Of a stretch of 64,000 bases of DNA, positions 43,181 to 52,217 are shown piece after piece (within the stretch, counting starts at the first letter, position 1; the number at the start of each line of letters is the position of its first letter). Source of the stretch: UBA10649 sp963700745 (GTDB taxonomy: Bacteria; Actinomycetota; Actinomycetes; S36-B12). The translations under genes were made by a program, and so were the position numbers. The notes below the pieces were generated by a model. The model was given only the letters and a program-made list of their open reading frames with translations, made no database searches and had not been told where the DNA came from. Location: the NCBI GenBank assembly GCA_963700745.1, contig CAVOYT010000009.1, positions 434,001 through 498,000 on the forward strand. The letters run 5' to 3'.

Positions 43181-44332
43181 CTAGCCGAGCGCCCGGTCGA
43201 GATCCGCGAGCAGGTCGTCGACGGTCTCGATGCCCACGGAGAGCCGGACCAGGTCGGCCGGCACTTCAAGAGGGCTGCCTGCGGCCGACGCGTGGGTCAT
43301 TCGCGCCGGGTGCTCGATCAGGGACTCCACCCCACCCAGGGACTCGCCGAGCGTGAAGACGGTCGTGGCACCGCACACGTCGACGGCGGCCTGCTCGCCG
43401 GCCGCGACCTGGAACGACACCATCCCGCCGAAGTCGCGCATCTGCCGAGCGGCGACGTCATGGCCCGGATGGCCGGGCAGCCCTGGCCAGCGGACCTGCG
43501 ACACCGCCGGATGGGACACGAGAAACTCCGCAACGGCACGCGCGTTCGCGCTGTGCCGGTCCATGCGGACGCCGAGGGTCTTGATGCCGCGCAGGACCAG
43601 CCACGAGTCGAACGGCCCGGGCACCGAGCCCATGGCGTTCTGGTGGTAGGTGAGCCGCTCGGCAAGGTCGGCGTCCGCGGTCACCAGGGCGCCACCGACG
43701 ACGTCGCTGTGACCGCCGAGGTACTTGGTCGTGCTGTGCGCCACCACGTCCGCGCCGAGCAGCAGCGGCTGCTGGAGGTACGGCGAGGCGAAGGTGTTGT
43801 CGACGACGAGAATCGCGCCGGCCGCGTGCGCGACGTCGGCGAGGGCCGCGATGTCAGCGATGTTGAGCAGCGGATTCGTCGGAGTCTCGACCCAGACCAC
43901 CTTCGTGCGGCCCGGGATGATCGCGGCGGCCACGGCATCCGGATCCGTGAGCGCGGCCGGGGTGTGCTCGAGTCCCCACGGCTCGGCGACCCTGGCGAAC
44001 AGGCGGTAGGTGCCCCCGTACGCGTCGTCGGGAATGACCGCGTGGTCGCCGGGACGGCAGACGGCGCGAAGGAGGGTGTCCTCCGCGGCGAGCCCCGAGG
44101 CGAAGGCGAGGCCGGTCGCACCGTCCAGCCCCGGGGCCTCCAGGGCGGCTAGGCACTCCTGCAGCGCGGTACGCGTCGGGTTGGCGCTGCGCGAGTACTC
44201 GTACCCGCCGCGCAGTCCGCCCACGCCGTCCTGCGCATAGGTCGACACCTGGTAGATCGGCGGCACCACGGCGCCGGTCAGCGGGTCTGGCTCCTGGCCG
44301 GCGTGGATCGCCCGAGTTTCGAATCCGTCCAT
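43181..44332 (-). CDS. metB: Cystathionine gamma-synthase
   Basis: A 383-aa PLP enzyme of the Cys/Met metabolism family. Recognisable blocks are ETRAIHAGQEPDPLTGAVVPPIYQVSTYAQ, YEYSRSANPTR, the strand VWVETPTNPLLNIADIAALAD, and the PLP lysine in VVAHSTTKYLGGHSDVVGGAL. The C-terminus ends RLSVGIETVDDLLADLDRAL. It makes cystathionine from an activated homoserine and cysteine; a gamma-lyase activity cannot be excluded from sequence. ATG 44332 follows TAGGGT by 7 bp. It is divergent from msrA, with the two -10 boxes on top of each other. Confidence 0.9.
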   Translation of the reverse strand: MDGFETRAIHAGQEPDPLTGAVVPPIYQVSTYAQDGVGGLRGGYEYSRSANPTRTALQECLAALEAPGLDGATGLAFASGLAAEDTLLRAVCRPGDHAVIPDDAYGGTYRLFARVAEPWGLEHTPAALTDPDAVAAAIIPGRTKVVWVETPTNPLLNIADIAALADVAHAAGAILVVDNTFASPYLQQPLLLGADVVAHSTTKYLGGHSDVVGGALVTADADLAERLTYHQNAMGSVPGPFDSWLVLRGIKTLGVRMDRHSANARAVAEFLVSHPAVSQVRWPGLPGHPGHDVAARQMRDFGGMVSFQVAAGEQAAVDVCGATTVFTLGESLGGVESLIEHPARMTHASAAGSPLEVPADLVRLSVGIETVDDLLADLDRALG

Positions 44333-44338
44333 GTTCCG

Positions 44339-44345
44339 TACCCTA
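44339..44345. promoter_or_regulatory. Fully overlapping divergent -10 boxes of metB and msrA
   Basis: On the plus strand TACCCT (44339-44344) lies 6 bp before the msrA ATG at 44351. On the minus strand TAGGGT (44345-44340) lies 7 bp before the metB ATG at 44332. The hexamers share five bases, and the two start codons are 18 bp apart. Both transcripts would be leaderless and their initiation mutually exclusive. Confidence 0.55.
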
Positions 44346-44350
44346 GGGGG

Positions 44351-45004
44351 ATGAGCATCTTCGGTTTCTCGAAGTCCCGGATGGTGGCGCCGGACGACGC
44401 GCTTCCGGGTCGGACCACGCCCGTCCACCCGAACCCAGCCCCCCACGCGGTGCTCGGCACGTCCCTCACGGGTCCGTGGCCCGAGGGCACCGAGGTGATC
44501 TACCTGGCGATGGGCTGCTTCTGGGGAGCGGAGGAGATCTACTGGCGGCTGCCCGGGATCGTGACCACCAGCGTCGGCTACATGGGCGGGTACACCCCGA
44601 ACCCCACCTACGAGGAGGTGTGCACCGGGCGCACCGGTCAGACCGAGGCGGTCATGGTCGCCTACGACCCCACCGTCATCTCGCGCTACGACATCCTGAA
44701 GGCATTCTGGGAGAACCACGACCCGACGCAGGGCTACCGCCAGGGGAACGACACGGGCACGCAGTACCGCAGCGCCCTGTACTACACGACCGACGAGCAG
44801 CGGGACCTGATCGAGAGCACTCGGGCGGCGTACGGCGAGGTGATCGCCGCGCGTGGCTACCCCGACATCACCACGGAGATCGCGCCTGCGACTGATCGGG
44901 AGTACTTCCTCGCTGAGGACTACCACCAGCAGTACCTGTACAAGAACCCCAACGGGTACCGCTGCCACGCCAACACCGGGCTCTCACTTCCCGCCCTGGC
45001 GTAG
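44351..45004 (+). CDS. msrA: Peptide-methionine (S)-S-oxide reductase
   Basis: A 217-aa MsrA. The catalytic motif is LAMGCFWGAEEIYWRLPGI, with Cys56. The sequence continues TTSVGYMGGYTPNPTYEEVCTGRTGQTEAVMVAYDP and FWENHDPTQGYRQGNDTGTQYRSALYY. A C-terminal Cys in NGYRCHANTG is a likely resolving residue. It repairs oxidised methionine in proteins, probably using thioredoxin or mycoredoxin. ATG 44351 is preferred because the -10 box lies 6 bp upstream, although the frame is open earlier. Confidence 0.95.
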   Translation: MSIFGFSKSRMVAPDDALPGRTTPVHPNPAPHAVLGTSLTGPWPEGTEVIYLAMGCFWGAEEIYWRLPGIVTTSVGYMGGYTPNPTYEEVCTGRTGQTEAVMVAYDPTVISRYDILKAFWENHDPTQGYRQGNDTGTQYRSALYYTTDEQRDLIESTRAAYGEVIAARGYPDITTEIAPATDREYFLAEDYHQQYLYKNPNGYRCHANTGLSLPALA

Positions 45005-45025
45005 CCCGCCTTCCCACGAACGCTT

Positions 45026-45093
45026 TTCGTCGAACGTGCAGTTGTTGGTGCCTGCAGACCACCCGCGACCCCAACGACTGCACGGTCAACGAG
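45026..45093. repeat. Dispersed palindrome family B, copy 1
   Basis: Arms at 45026-45050 and 45068-45093 pair at about 20 of 25 positions; several differences would be G-U pairs in RNA. The core CGTCGAACGTGCA then TTGTTGG is repeated at 52220-52243. It lies between msrA and the convergent histidine kinase gene, a typical place for a two-way terminator. Confidence 0.65.
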
Positions 45094-45127
45094 GTGGTGA
45101 AGCCGTCGGCCCCTGCGGCGTCGACGC

Positions 45128-46548
45128 CTACCCCTGGACCGGGATAGTGAAGCCGAAGGTCGATCCACGTCCGGGCGCACTGTCGACGAATACCGACCCA
45201 CCGTGCGCCTCGACGATGGACTGCACGATGGCCAGCCCGAGTCCGCTGCCACCGTCGACACGACTTCTGGCGTCGTCCGTTCGGTACAGCCGGTCGAAGA
45301 CGCGGGCCGCCTCGTCGCCCGTCAGGCCGGGGCCGTCGTCGGAAACCTCGACACGCACGGTCTGATCATCGTCGCCGGGGCGCTCCACCCGGACCCAGAC
45401 CTGCGAGCCGGGCGGCGAGTACCGCAGGGCGTTCGACAGCAGGTTGTCGAGCACTTGCCGAAGCCGGCTTTCGTCGCCCGACGCATGACCGGATTCCTCG
45501 TCGACCTCCAGCGAGATAAGCCGCGCCGGATCGGCGACGCGCGCACTCTCGACCGCGTCCGCGGCCAGGGCGGCCATGTCAACGTCGTCCTGGCGCGTGG
45601 GTCGATGCTCGTCGAGGCGAGCCAGCAGCTGCAGGTCGTCCACCAGGCCCCCCATACGCGAGGCCTCGTCCTGGATGCGGCGGACCGCGTCGGTCGAGTC
45701 GCCGGCGGCCCCCTGCTCGATGAGCTCGGCATAGCCACGGATGCTCGTGAGCGGCGTGCGCAGCTCGTGCCCGGCATCGGCGACGAACCGTCGCATGCGC
45801 TCCTCCGACTGGCGCGCCTGCACCTCGGACGACTGTTGAGCGGCGAACGATGCTTCGATGCGCGTCACCATGGCGTTGAACGACGAGGCGAGCTCGTCGA
45901 CCTCGGTGCTGCTGGGCGCCTGCGACACCCGCAGGCTCAGGTCTCCCTCGGCGATGTCGTGCGCCGTCACGGCCATGTCGTCGAGGGGGCGCAGGCTGCG
46001 ACGCACGAGGAGGAATCCGAAGATACCGGCGGTGGCCACCACGGCCAGACCCACCGCCAGCTGGAGCAGGATGAGGCGTCCGACAGTCGCGCGCACGTCG
46101 CCGAGCGAGATCGCGACCACACCGAAGCCGTCCTCGGAGGACAGGGCGTGACGAGTACTCGCCATTCGTCACCTCCTTCGACGGAATCCGTCGTGAAGGG
46201 GGCACCCACCTGGGACGTCAGGTCGTCGGGGAGGAGCGGAACACTCCCGTCAGCGCCGTCCGGAGTATCCATGACGCGCGTGCCCTCCGGCGTTCGGATC
46301 TCGGCATAGCCGAGCGACGGCAGGCGGGGCTGCGGTCGGGTGGGATCCGTCGGAACGGGGATCTGCCCCGGGAATGTGGCGAACGGGCGCGCGTTCCGGG
46401 CCAGCTGGTCATCAACCCGACCGTGGAGGTAGCCGCTGAGGGCCGCGGTGGCCAGGAAACTGGAGAGCAGCAGCCCGGCAGAGAGCAGCAGCACGATGAG
46501 CAGGCTCAACTGGACGCGCAACGGCCGGCCGGCGAGGGGGCGCCTCAT
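45128..46548 (-). CDS. Sensor histidine kinase, one frameshift
   Basis: About 473 aa. The N-terminal transmembrane helix is VQLSLLIVLLLSAGLLLSSFLATAAL, with an extracytoplasmic sensor region to about residue 150. One base is missing near 46145 (RVLVTP continues as LSSEDGFGVVAISLGDVRATVG). Then come the second helix (LILLQLAVGLAVVATAGIFGFLLV), HAMP, the HisKA box FVADAGHELRTPLTSIRGYAEL with the phospho-His, and the ATPase domain (RLRQVLDNLLSNALRYSPPGS, VSDDGPGLTGDEAARVFDRLYR, GGSGLGLAIVQSIVEAHGGS). It overlaps the response-regulator gene by ATGA. It resembles the MprB/TcrY group of actinobacteria. The signal is unknown. Confidence 0.88.
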
Positions 46549-47255
46549 GTGCGCGCCTTCCGCAGGACATACCCGACGCCTCGGATCGTGTGGATGAGCG
46601 GCGGGCGGCCCGCATCCACCTTCCGGCGCAGGTAGGAGACGTACGACTCCACCACGTTCAACTCGCCGCCGAAGTCGTACTGCCAGACGTGGTCGAGGAT
46701 CTGCGGCTTGCTCACCACATTCTCGGCGTTCTCCAGCAGGTAGCACAGCAGACGGAACTCGGTGGGCGACAGGGCGATCTCACTGCCGGCGCGCCGGACC
46801 TCGTGGGCCGACTGGTCCACTTCGAGGTCCGCATAGGCAAGAACTCCCGACCGGGGCTCCAGGGCGCCATGTCCGGTGCGCTTGAGCACCGTCCGGATGC
46901 GGGCCACCACCTCACTGAGGCTGAAGGGCTTGACGATGTAGTCGTCGCCGCCGATGGTCAAGCCGGTCACCCGGTCCACGACGTCGTCCTTGGCGGTCAG
47001 GAAGAGCACCGGGAACTGGTATCCGTCCGCCCGCAGGCTCCGGACGAGATCGAAGCCGTTCAGCCCGGGCATCATCACGTCCGTGACCATGAGGTCCGGC
47101 GGGTTCTTCTTGGCCATCGCCAGCGCGGTCTTGCCATCCGTGCAGGTGACCACATCGAAGCCGTGGAAGCGAAGGCTCGCGTCGAGCAGCTCGACGATGT
47201 TCCGCTCGTCATCAACGACCAGGAGTCTCGCCTCGGGGGTCTCTGCGCCGGCCAT
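46545..47255 (-). CDS. OmpR-family response regulator
   Basis: About 236 aa. The receiver domain has LLVVDDERNIVELL, phospho-Asp in PPDLMVTDVMMPGLNGFDLVR, and the Thr/Lys residues in VLFLTAKDD and YIVKPFSLSE. The winged-helix domain is LEVDQSAHEVRRAGSEIALSPTEFRLLCYLLENAENVVSKPQILDHVWQYDFGGELNVVESYVSYLRRKVD. ATG 47255 follows CAGACT by 6 bp, so its mRNA is probably leaderless. It is divergent from a MacAB-type efflux operon, and a five-site repeat array lies between them. Confidence 0.9.
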   Translation of the reverse strand: MAGAETPEARLLVVDDERNIVELLDASLRFHGFDVVTCTDGKTALAMAKKNPPDLMVTDVMMPGLNGFDLVRSLRADGYQFPVLFLTAKDDVVDRVTGLTIGGDDYIVKPFSLSEVVARIRTVLKRTGHGALEPRSGVLAYADLEVDQSAHEVRRAGSEIALSPTEFRLLCYLLENAENVVSKPQILDHVWQYDFGGELNVVESYVSYLRRKVDAGRPPLIHTIRGVGYVLRKART

Positions 47256-47287
47256 GGACACAGTCTGGCCAGATCAGCATCAGGATT

Positions 47288-47355
47288 CCTGTGGGATTCC
47301 TGTGAGGAACCTGTGAATCTGAGAATTCACAGGGGATCCGTACCTTTCTCACAGG
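47288..47355. promoter_or_regulatory. Response-regulator binding array: five CCTGTG/CACAGG half-sites
   Basis: CCTGTG occurs at 47288, 47299 and 47310, spaced exactly 11 bp (one helix turn). The inverse CACAGG occurs at 47328 and 47350, spaced 22 bp. CCTGTGAAT (47310-47318) and ATTCACAGG (47325-47333) form a perfect 9-bp dyad with a 6-bp spacer. TACCTT (47341-47346) could be the -10 of the efflux operon. OmpR-type regulators bind direct repeats with this period. Confidence 0.65.
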
Positions 47356-47387
47356 TAACTCCCAGCATCGTTGGCGAGGGTGCTGGC

Positions 47388-49154
47388 ATGAGGCGTCGAA
47401 TCGTGTGGATCAACCTGGGCCTCGTCGTCCTGCTCGTCGCGGCCGGAGTTGGTGCCTACCTCTGGCTCTTCGCCCCGCAGGAGGCGGAGCCCACCGGCCG
47501 GACCGTGGCAGTGCAGAGCGGCACCGTGAGCGAGACCGTCACCGCCACCGGGACCGTGGAGACCACCGGAGCTATCGACGTCGCGTTCGACACCTCGGGA
47601 ATCGTGGACACGGTGCGGGTCGAGGAGGGCGACACCGTCTTCGCTGACAAGAAGCTGGCCACCCTCGATGACACCTCGGAGCGACAGGCCGTATCGAGCG
47701 CCAAGAACTCCTATGTGCAGGCCGTGTCCAGCTCCGGCCAGACCGGCTTGTCGCTCGCGTCCGCGCAGCAGGCGGTTTCGGACGCACAGAGGAATGCCAC
47801 CCTGAACGAGAAGTCGTACCAGCAGAGCGTCGATGTGGCACGGCGAAACCTTGCCGACGCCAAGTCCTCCTGGACGCACTCCTGCCTGGACCCGACCGGC
47901 TCGTGCCCGGACCAGAATGCCTGGGCTCAGCTGCGAGCAGCCGAGGGCGACATCGCGAGCGCGACGACGGCCTACGAGCAGGCCGTCCAGACGGCGACGC
48001 TGCAGGAGGAGACCAACCAGGTCAAGCTCAGCCAGGCCCAGGTGTCCGCCGAGGCGGCCCAGGCCAAGCAGGACAGCGCATGCAACACCTATGGGTCCGA
48101 TTCAACCCAGTGCACGTCGGCCGTGGACGCCCGCCGCAGCGCGGAGCAGCAGTACGAGCTACTGGTCACGACGAACCAGGCAGCGGCGATCACTGCGCAG
48201 CAGACGCTCGTCAACGCGGCCGATCGGATCACGCAGACGAACGTGGCGCTGCGCAAGTTGCAGGCCACCCTTCGCACGCAATCCGCGGACTCGGTGGACG
48301 CTGCGCGTGACGCGCTCGACACGGCCCTCCTCACGCAGAAGAAGGGCACCGCGGCGGACAAGCAGGCAGTGCAGCGCGCCCAGGAGTCGCTCGCCGCGCA
48401 GTCGGCCGCGAGCCGACCCGTGACCGTGGGGTCCAGCACAGTGACTCCGGATCAGGCGTCGATCGACCTCGCCGAGCGCGGGCTCGTCGCGGCCCGCGCA
48501 TCCCTCGCGCAGACGGTGCTGCGCGCGCCCGTCGCCGGCGTGATCGGCTCGGTGGACATGTCCGCGGGCGATCCGGCCACCCCGGGCACCCCCGTCGTCA
48601 CGATTCTTCCGGACGCCCCCTTCCAGATCGTCGCCGACTTCTCCGAGGCCGACGCGATGAAGGTCGCCGTGGGCCAGCCCGCCAGCGTGACGTTCGACGC
48701 GCTGCCGGATGCCTCCGCCACCGGGACCGTGACGTCGGTCGCCGTCCTGCCCACCGACGCGAGCAGTGGAGCCAACGCCACCAGCAGCGTCACGACCTAT
48801 GCAGCGACCATCACCCTCGACTCCACCCCTGATGGAATCCGCGAGGGGATGAGCGCGAGCGTCATCGTGACGACCCAGGAGGTCTCCGGCGCGCTCTGGG
48901 CGCCCACCGCCGCAATCACCACAGCAGGGGGCCAGAGCACAGTGACCGTGCGCGTCGGCGGGACGGACGAGGTCGTCTCCGTCCAGACCGGCCTCGCCGG
49001 GGACAGCGGCGTGGAGATCACCAGCGGCGTGTCCGAGGGAGACCAGCTCGTCGTCAGTTCCGGCGACGCCAGCGGTGGCTTCAGCGGCTTCCCGATCGGC
49101 GGCATCCCGGGCGGCGGCCTCGGCGGCGGGCGCGGCGGGGGACCGCAGCCGTGA
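47388..49154 (+). CDS. MacA-like efflux adaptor (membrane fusion protein)
   Basis: A 588-aa adaptor. The N-terminal membrane anchor is IVWINLGLVVLLVAAGVGAYLWLF. Then come a split lipoyl/barrel domain (TVSETVTATGTVETTGAIDVAFDTSGIVDTVRVEEGDTVFADKKLATLDD), a long Ala/Gln-rich coiled-coil at about residues 105-330, and the returning lipoyl half (TVLRAPVAGVIGSVDMSAGDPATPGTPVVTILPD). The C-terminal beta-domain ends in a Gly-rich tail. Two Cys pairs occur in the coiled-coil (SCLDPTGSCPD, ACNTYGSDSTQC) and may form disulfides. It links the ABC exporter to the outside in this Gram-positive-type envelope. ATG 47388 has GAGGG 8 bp upstream. Confidence 0.88.
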   Translation: MRRRIVWINLGLVVLLVAAGVGAYLWLFAPQEAEPTGRTVAVQSGTVSETVTATGTVETTGAIDVAFDTSGIVDTVRVEEGDTVFADKKLATLDDTSERQAVSSAKNSYVQAVSSSGQTGLSLASAQQAVSDAQRNATLNEKSYQQSVDVARRNLADAKSSWTHSCLDPTGSCPDQNAWAQLRAAEGDIASATTAYEQAVQTATLQEETNQVKLSQAQVSAEAAQAKQDSACNTYGSDSTQCTSAVDARRSAEQQYELLVTTNQAAAITAQQTLVNAADRITQTNVALRKLQATLRTQSADSVDAARDALDTALLTQKKGTAADKQAVQRAQESLAAQSAASRPVTVGSSTVTPDQASIDLAERGLVAARASLAQTVLRAPVAGVIGSVDMSAGDPATPGTPVVTILPDAPFQIVADFSEADAMKVAVGQPASVTFDALPDASATGTVTSVAVLPTDASSGANATSSVTTYAATITLDSTPDGIREGMSASVIVTTQEVSGALWAPTAAITTAGGQSTVTVRVGGTDEVVSVQTGLAGDSGVEITSGVSEGDQLVVSSGDASGGFSGFPIGGIPGGGLGGGRGGGPQP

Positions 49155-49839
49155 ATCCGGTAATCGACCTGCAGCAGATCACGAAGGTGTACGGCACCGG
49201 CGACACTGAGGTGCGGGCCCTGCGCGGCATCGACCTCACCATCGGACGGGGCGACTACGTCGCCATCATGGGCGCCTCCGGATCCGGGAAGTCGACGCTC
49301 ATGAACATCGTGGGCGCCCTGGACGCAGCGACCGCTGGTCACTACGCGCTCGACGGCATCGGGATCGACTCCCTCGACGAGTCGGCGTTGTCCATCGTCC
49401 GCAATCGCAAGATCGGCTTCGTCTTCCAGTCCTTCAACCTCATTCCGCGCACCTCCGCGCTCTCCAATGTGGAGCTCCCCTTCTCTACCGAGGGGTGCGC
49501 CGCAAGGAGCGCACGGATCGCGCCACCGCCGCCCTGACCGCCGTCGGCCTGGCGGACCGCATGCACCATCAACCCAACGAATTGTCGGGCGGTCAGCAGC
49601 AGCGGGTGGCAGTCGCCCGCGCCCTTGTTGCGGAGCCGTCACTTCTGCTTGCCGACGAACCGACCGGCAACCTCGACAGCCGCTCCACCAAGGACGTTCT
49701 CGACCTGATGGACGCGCTGCATGACCAGGGGCGCACGATCGTGATGATCACGCACGAGGACGACGTCGCGGAGCGAGCCGGCCGCATCGTGACCCTCGTC
49801 GACGGGGAGATCTCCAGCGACGTCCGGACGAGCGCATGA
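49151..49839 (+). CDS. ABC transporter ATP-binding protein (MacB/LolD type), one frameshift
   Basis: About 229 aa. Walker A is GASGSGKSTLMNIVG, the Q-loop is IGFVFQSFNLIPRTSALSNVELP, the signature is ELSGGQQQRVAVARAL, Walker B is LLLADEPTGNLDS and the H-loop is MITHEDDVA. The frame breaks near 49485 in a short C/T run: adding one base gives VELPLLYRGVRRKERTDRA across the join. The start overlaps the adaptor stop as GTGA and the end overlaps the permease by ATGA, so the set is tightly coupled. Confidence 0.9.
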
Positions 49840-51047
49840 ACCTGCTCGAAACGCTCCGCATCGCCCTCCAGGGCATCGCCGCGAACCGGCTGAGATCCGG
49901 GCTCACGATGCTCGGAATCCTCATCGGCGTGGCCGCCGTGATCGTGCTCATGGCCATCGGCAACGGCTCGTCGGTCGCCGTCACCCAGAGCATCGAGCAG
50001 CTCGGAACCAATACGCTCACTATCCGACACGGGTCATTCGGTCCGCCGGACTCCGGGACGCGGACCCAGTTCAAGGACCTCACGACAGCGGACGCCGAGG
50101 CTCTCCTCGATCCCGTCCTTGCGCCGGACATCGTCAGCTCCTCGCCCGTAGCGACGGCCCAGGTCTCGTGCACCTTCGAGGGGACGAGCTACGACACGAG
50201 CGTGACAGGGACGTGGCCGTCGTACTTCGAGGCTTCCAACAGCAAGATCGCCAGCGGCACGTACCTCGTCAATGACGACGTGGTGAGCAACCGACGTTCC
50301 GTGGTGCTCGGCCAGACAGTGGTCGACGAGCTGTTCGGCTCAACGGACCCGCTGGGCAAGCAGATCACCTGCGGGGATACTCCGTTCACCGTCGTGGGGG
50401 TCCTGGAGTCCAAGGGCAGCAGCGGCTTCAACGATGCGGACGACGTGATCATCGCCCCGCTCACCACCGTGCAGAGCCACCTGACCGGCTACGGCAGCCT
50501 CGACTCGATCCTGGTCCAAGCGGCCTCGTCGGAGGTGGGCACCCAGGCCCAGTCGGAGGTCTACTCGATCCTCGACGAGCGCCACGGGAGCAGCGACGCT
50601 TCGTCCCGCGACTACCAGGTGCTCAACCAGGCGAGCCTCATCTCCACCGTCCAGGACACCATCGGCATCTTCACCGTGCTGCTGGGTGCGGTTGCGGCGA
50701 TCAGCCTGCTCGTGGGCGGCATCGGCATCACCAACATCATGCTGGTCACTGTCACGGAGCGCACCCGCGAGATCGGCATCAGGAAGGCGATCGGAGCGCA
50801 GAAATCCGCGATCATGGGTCAGTTCCTCATCGAGGCCACCGTGCTGTCTGTAATCGGGGGTGGACTCGGCGTCCTGGTCGCCCTGCTGGCAACTCAGGTG
50901 ACGGTTGCTGGCGTCACTCCGGTGATCGTCCCCGCGTCCGTGGTCGGGGCCTTCGCCGTGTCGGTCGCCGTCGGACTGTTCTTCGGCAGCTATCCCGCGA
51001 ATCGGGCTGCCTCCCTGCGACCAATCGAGGCGCTGAGACATGAGTGA
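49836..51047 (+). CDS. ABC transporter permease (MacB-type, FtsX family)
   Basis: A 403-aa MacB-type permease with four transmembrane helices. It starts with LLETLRIALQGIAANRLRSGLTMLGILIGVAAVIVLMAIGNG, carries a large extracytoplasmic MacB_PCD domain (about residues 45-270), and ends with the FtsX domain (TVLLGAVAAISLLVGGIGITNIMLVTVTERTREIGIRKAIGAQKSAIMGQFLIEATVL). With the adaptor and ATPase it forms a mechanotransmission exporter for peptides, lipids or drugs. The cargo is unknown. Confidence 0.92.
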   Translation: MNLLETLRIALQGIAANRLRSGLTMLGILIGVAAVIVLMAIGNGSSVAVTQSIEQLGTNTLTIRHGSFGPPDSGTRTQFKDLTTADAEALLDPVLAPDIVSSSPVATAQVSCTFEGTSYDTSVTGTWPSYFEASNSKIASGTYLVNDDVVSNRRSVVLGQTVVDELFGSTDPLGKQITCGDTPFTVVGVLESKGSSGFNDADDVIIAPLTTVQSHLTGYGSLDSILVQAASSEVGTQAQSEVYSILDERHGSSDASSRDYQVLNQASLISTVQDTIGIFTVLLGAVAAISLLVGGIGITNIMLVTVTERTREIGIRKAIGAQKSAIMGQFLIEATVLSVIGGGLGVLVALLATQVTVAGVTPVIVPASVVGAFAVSVAVGLFFGSYPANRAASLRPIEALRHE

Positions 51048-51636
51048 GATCGAGAGCGTGGAGTACCAGGACGTGCCGCCCGTCGACGAGGTGATCGATG
51101 ACGATTTGGCGACGCTCCTGCAGCGGCGCGAGCATGCCAGGCCGAACCGGATGACCTGGGCGCTGCTCGCCCTGCTGACCCTGACGGTGGGCTTCATCGG
51201 GGGTGCCTTCGCCAACCAGCAGTTCGGTTCGTCAAGCACGCAGGCCGGCCTCCCCGCCGGCTTCCCCGCCGGTCTGCCAGCCGGTCTGCCGGGCGGTCTG
51301 ACCGGCGGCGCCGCAGGGTCCGAGGCCACCGGTGCGGGCGGACTGCCCGGCGTGACGTTCGGGACCGTGAAACTCGTCGACAAGGGCAATCTCTACATCA
51401 CCACGGCCTCGGGGGAGACCATCAAGGCCACCGTTCCCGCCACGGCCGAAGTCACCTCCCAGAGCCCGATCGACCTGTCTGAGCTCACCGCCGGCATGTC
51501 CGTCGTCATCCGAGGTGAGACCGGTGACGACGGGGTGGTGACTGCCACCTCCGTGTCCGAAGGCGCACTTCCCGGCGGCGTGTCCGGGGCGCGACCCGGT
51601 CGCGATGCCACCATCCCCAACGAAGGAGACAACTGA
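51040..51636 (+). CDS. Membrane-anchored DUF5666/OB-like protein of the efflux operon
   Basis: A 198-aa protein. A cytoplasmic acidic N-terminus precedes one transmembrane helix (MTWALLALLTLTVGFIGGAFANQQF). A Gly/Ala/Leu/Pro-rich linker follows, made of short repeats of the form GLPAG. The extracytoplasmic beta-domain is GVTFGTVKLVDKGNLYITTASGETIKATVPATAEVTSQSPIDLSELTAGMSVVIRGETGDDGVVTATSVSEG, resembling DUF5666. Its start overlaps the permease stop by 8 bp. Function is unknown; a periplasm-side accessory to the exporter is likely from context. Confidence 0.65.
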   Translation: MSEIESVEYQDVPPVDEVIDDDLATLLQRREHARPNRMTWALLALLTLTVGFIGGAFANQQFGSSSTQAGLPAGFPAGLPAGLPGGLTGGAAGSEATGAGGLPGVTFGTVKLVDKGNLYITTASGETIKATVPATAEVTSQSPIDLSELTAGMSVVIRGETGDDGVVTATSVSEGALPGGVSGARPGRDATIPNEGDN

Positions 51637-52203
51637 TGCGCACGCATCGCGGCACGACGGTCGTCGCCCTGGCCGGCGCGACCCTGGCCCTGTTCGCCCT
51701 GACCGCTTGCGGGGGCGGATCTGCCTCGCAGGGCGATGCATCAGCATCCGACGCCACGCCAGTACCGGGCGCGTCCGCTCCGCCCGCCGGCTCCATTGGC
51801 GGCCGGCCTGACTTCGCGGCCTACCGGGACTGCATGGCGGAGAACGGCGTGACCCTTCCGGACGTGACCAGCCGTCCAAGTGGCGGGCCCGCAGACGGGT
51901 CCGGCCCTCCCAGCGGCATCCCCGGCGGCCTCCCCGACGGGGTCGATCAGGAAGCCTTCGACACCGCCCAGGCCGCCTGCGCCGACGTGGCTCCCCAAGG
52001 CGGCTTCGGAGGCGGAGGCGCGGCGAGGATCGACGACAGTGCGATGGCGGCGTTCCGTTCCTGCCTCGCCGACAACGGCGTCGAGGTCACCGACGACCAG
52101 TTCGGGATGCGGGACCTGGACCGCGAGGATCCTGACGTCGCAGGCTGCGCTGGACACCTGCTCGCCACTGCTGCCGGCGCCACCGAGCCCCCCGGCCTCG
52201 TAG
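51636..52203 (+). CDS. Secreted lipoprotein with a duplicated Cys motif, one frameshift
   Basis: About 189 aa. The signal MRTHRGTTVVALAGATLALFALTAC gives a lipidated Cys25. The mature part holds two copies of a short unit: FAAYRDCMAENGVTLPD with a later ACADVAP, and MAAFRSCLADNGVEVTDD with a later TCSPLLP. One extra G near 52140 breaks the frame just before ALDTCSPLLPAPP. It overlaps the OB-fold gene as TGATG. I know no function; as last gene of the efflux operon it may bind the exported compound or sense it. Confidence 0.65.
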
Positions 52204-52217
52204 GCCAGTTCCCCGAC

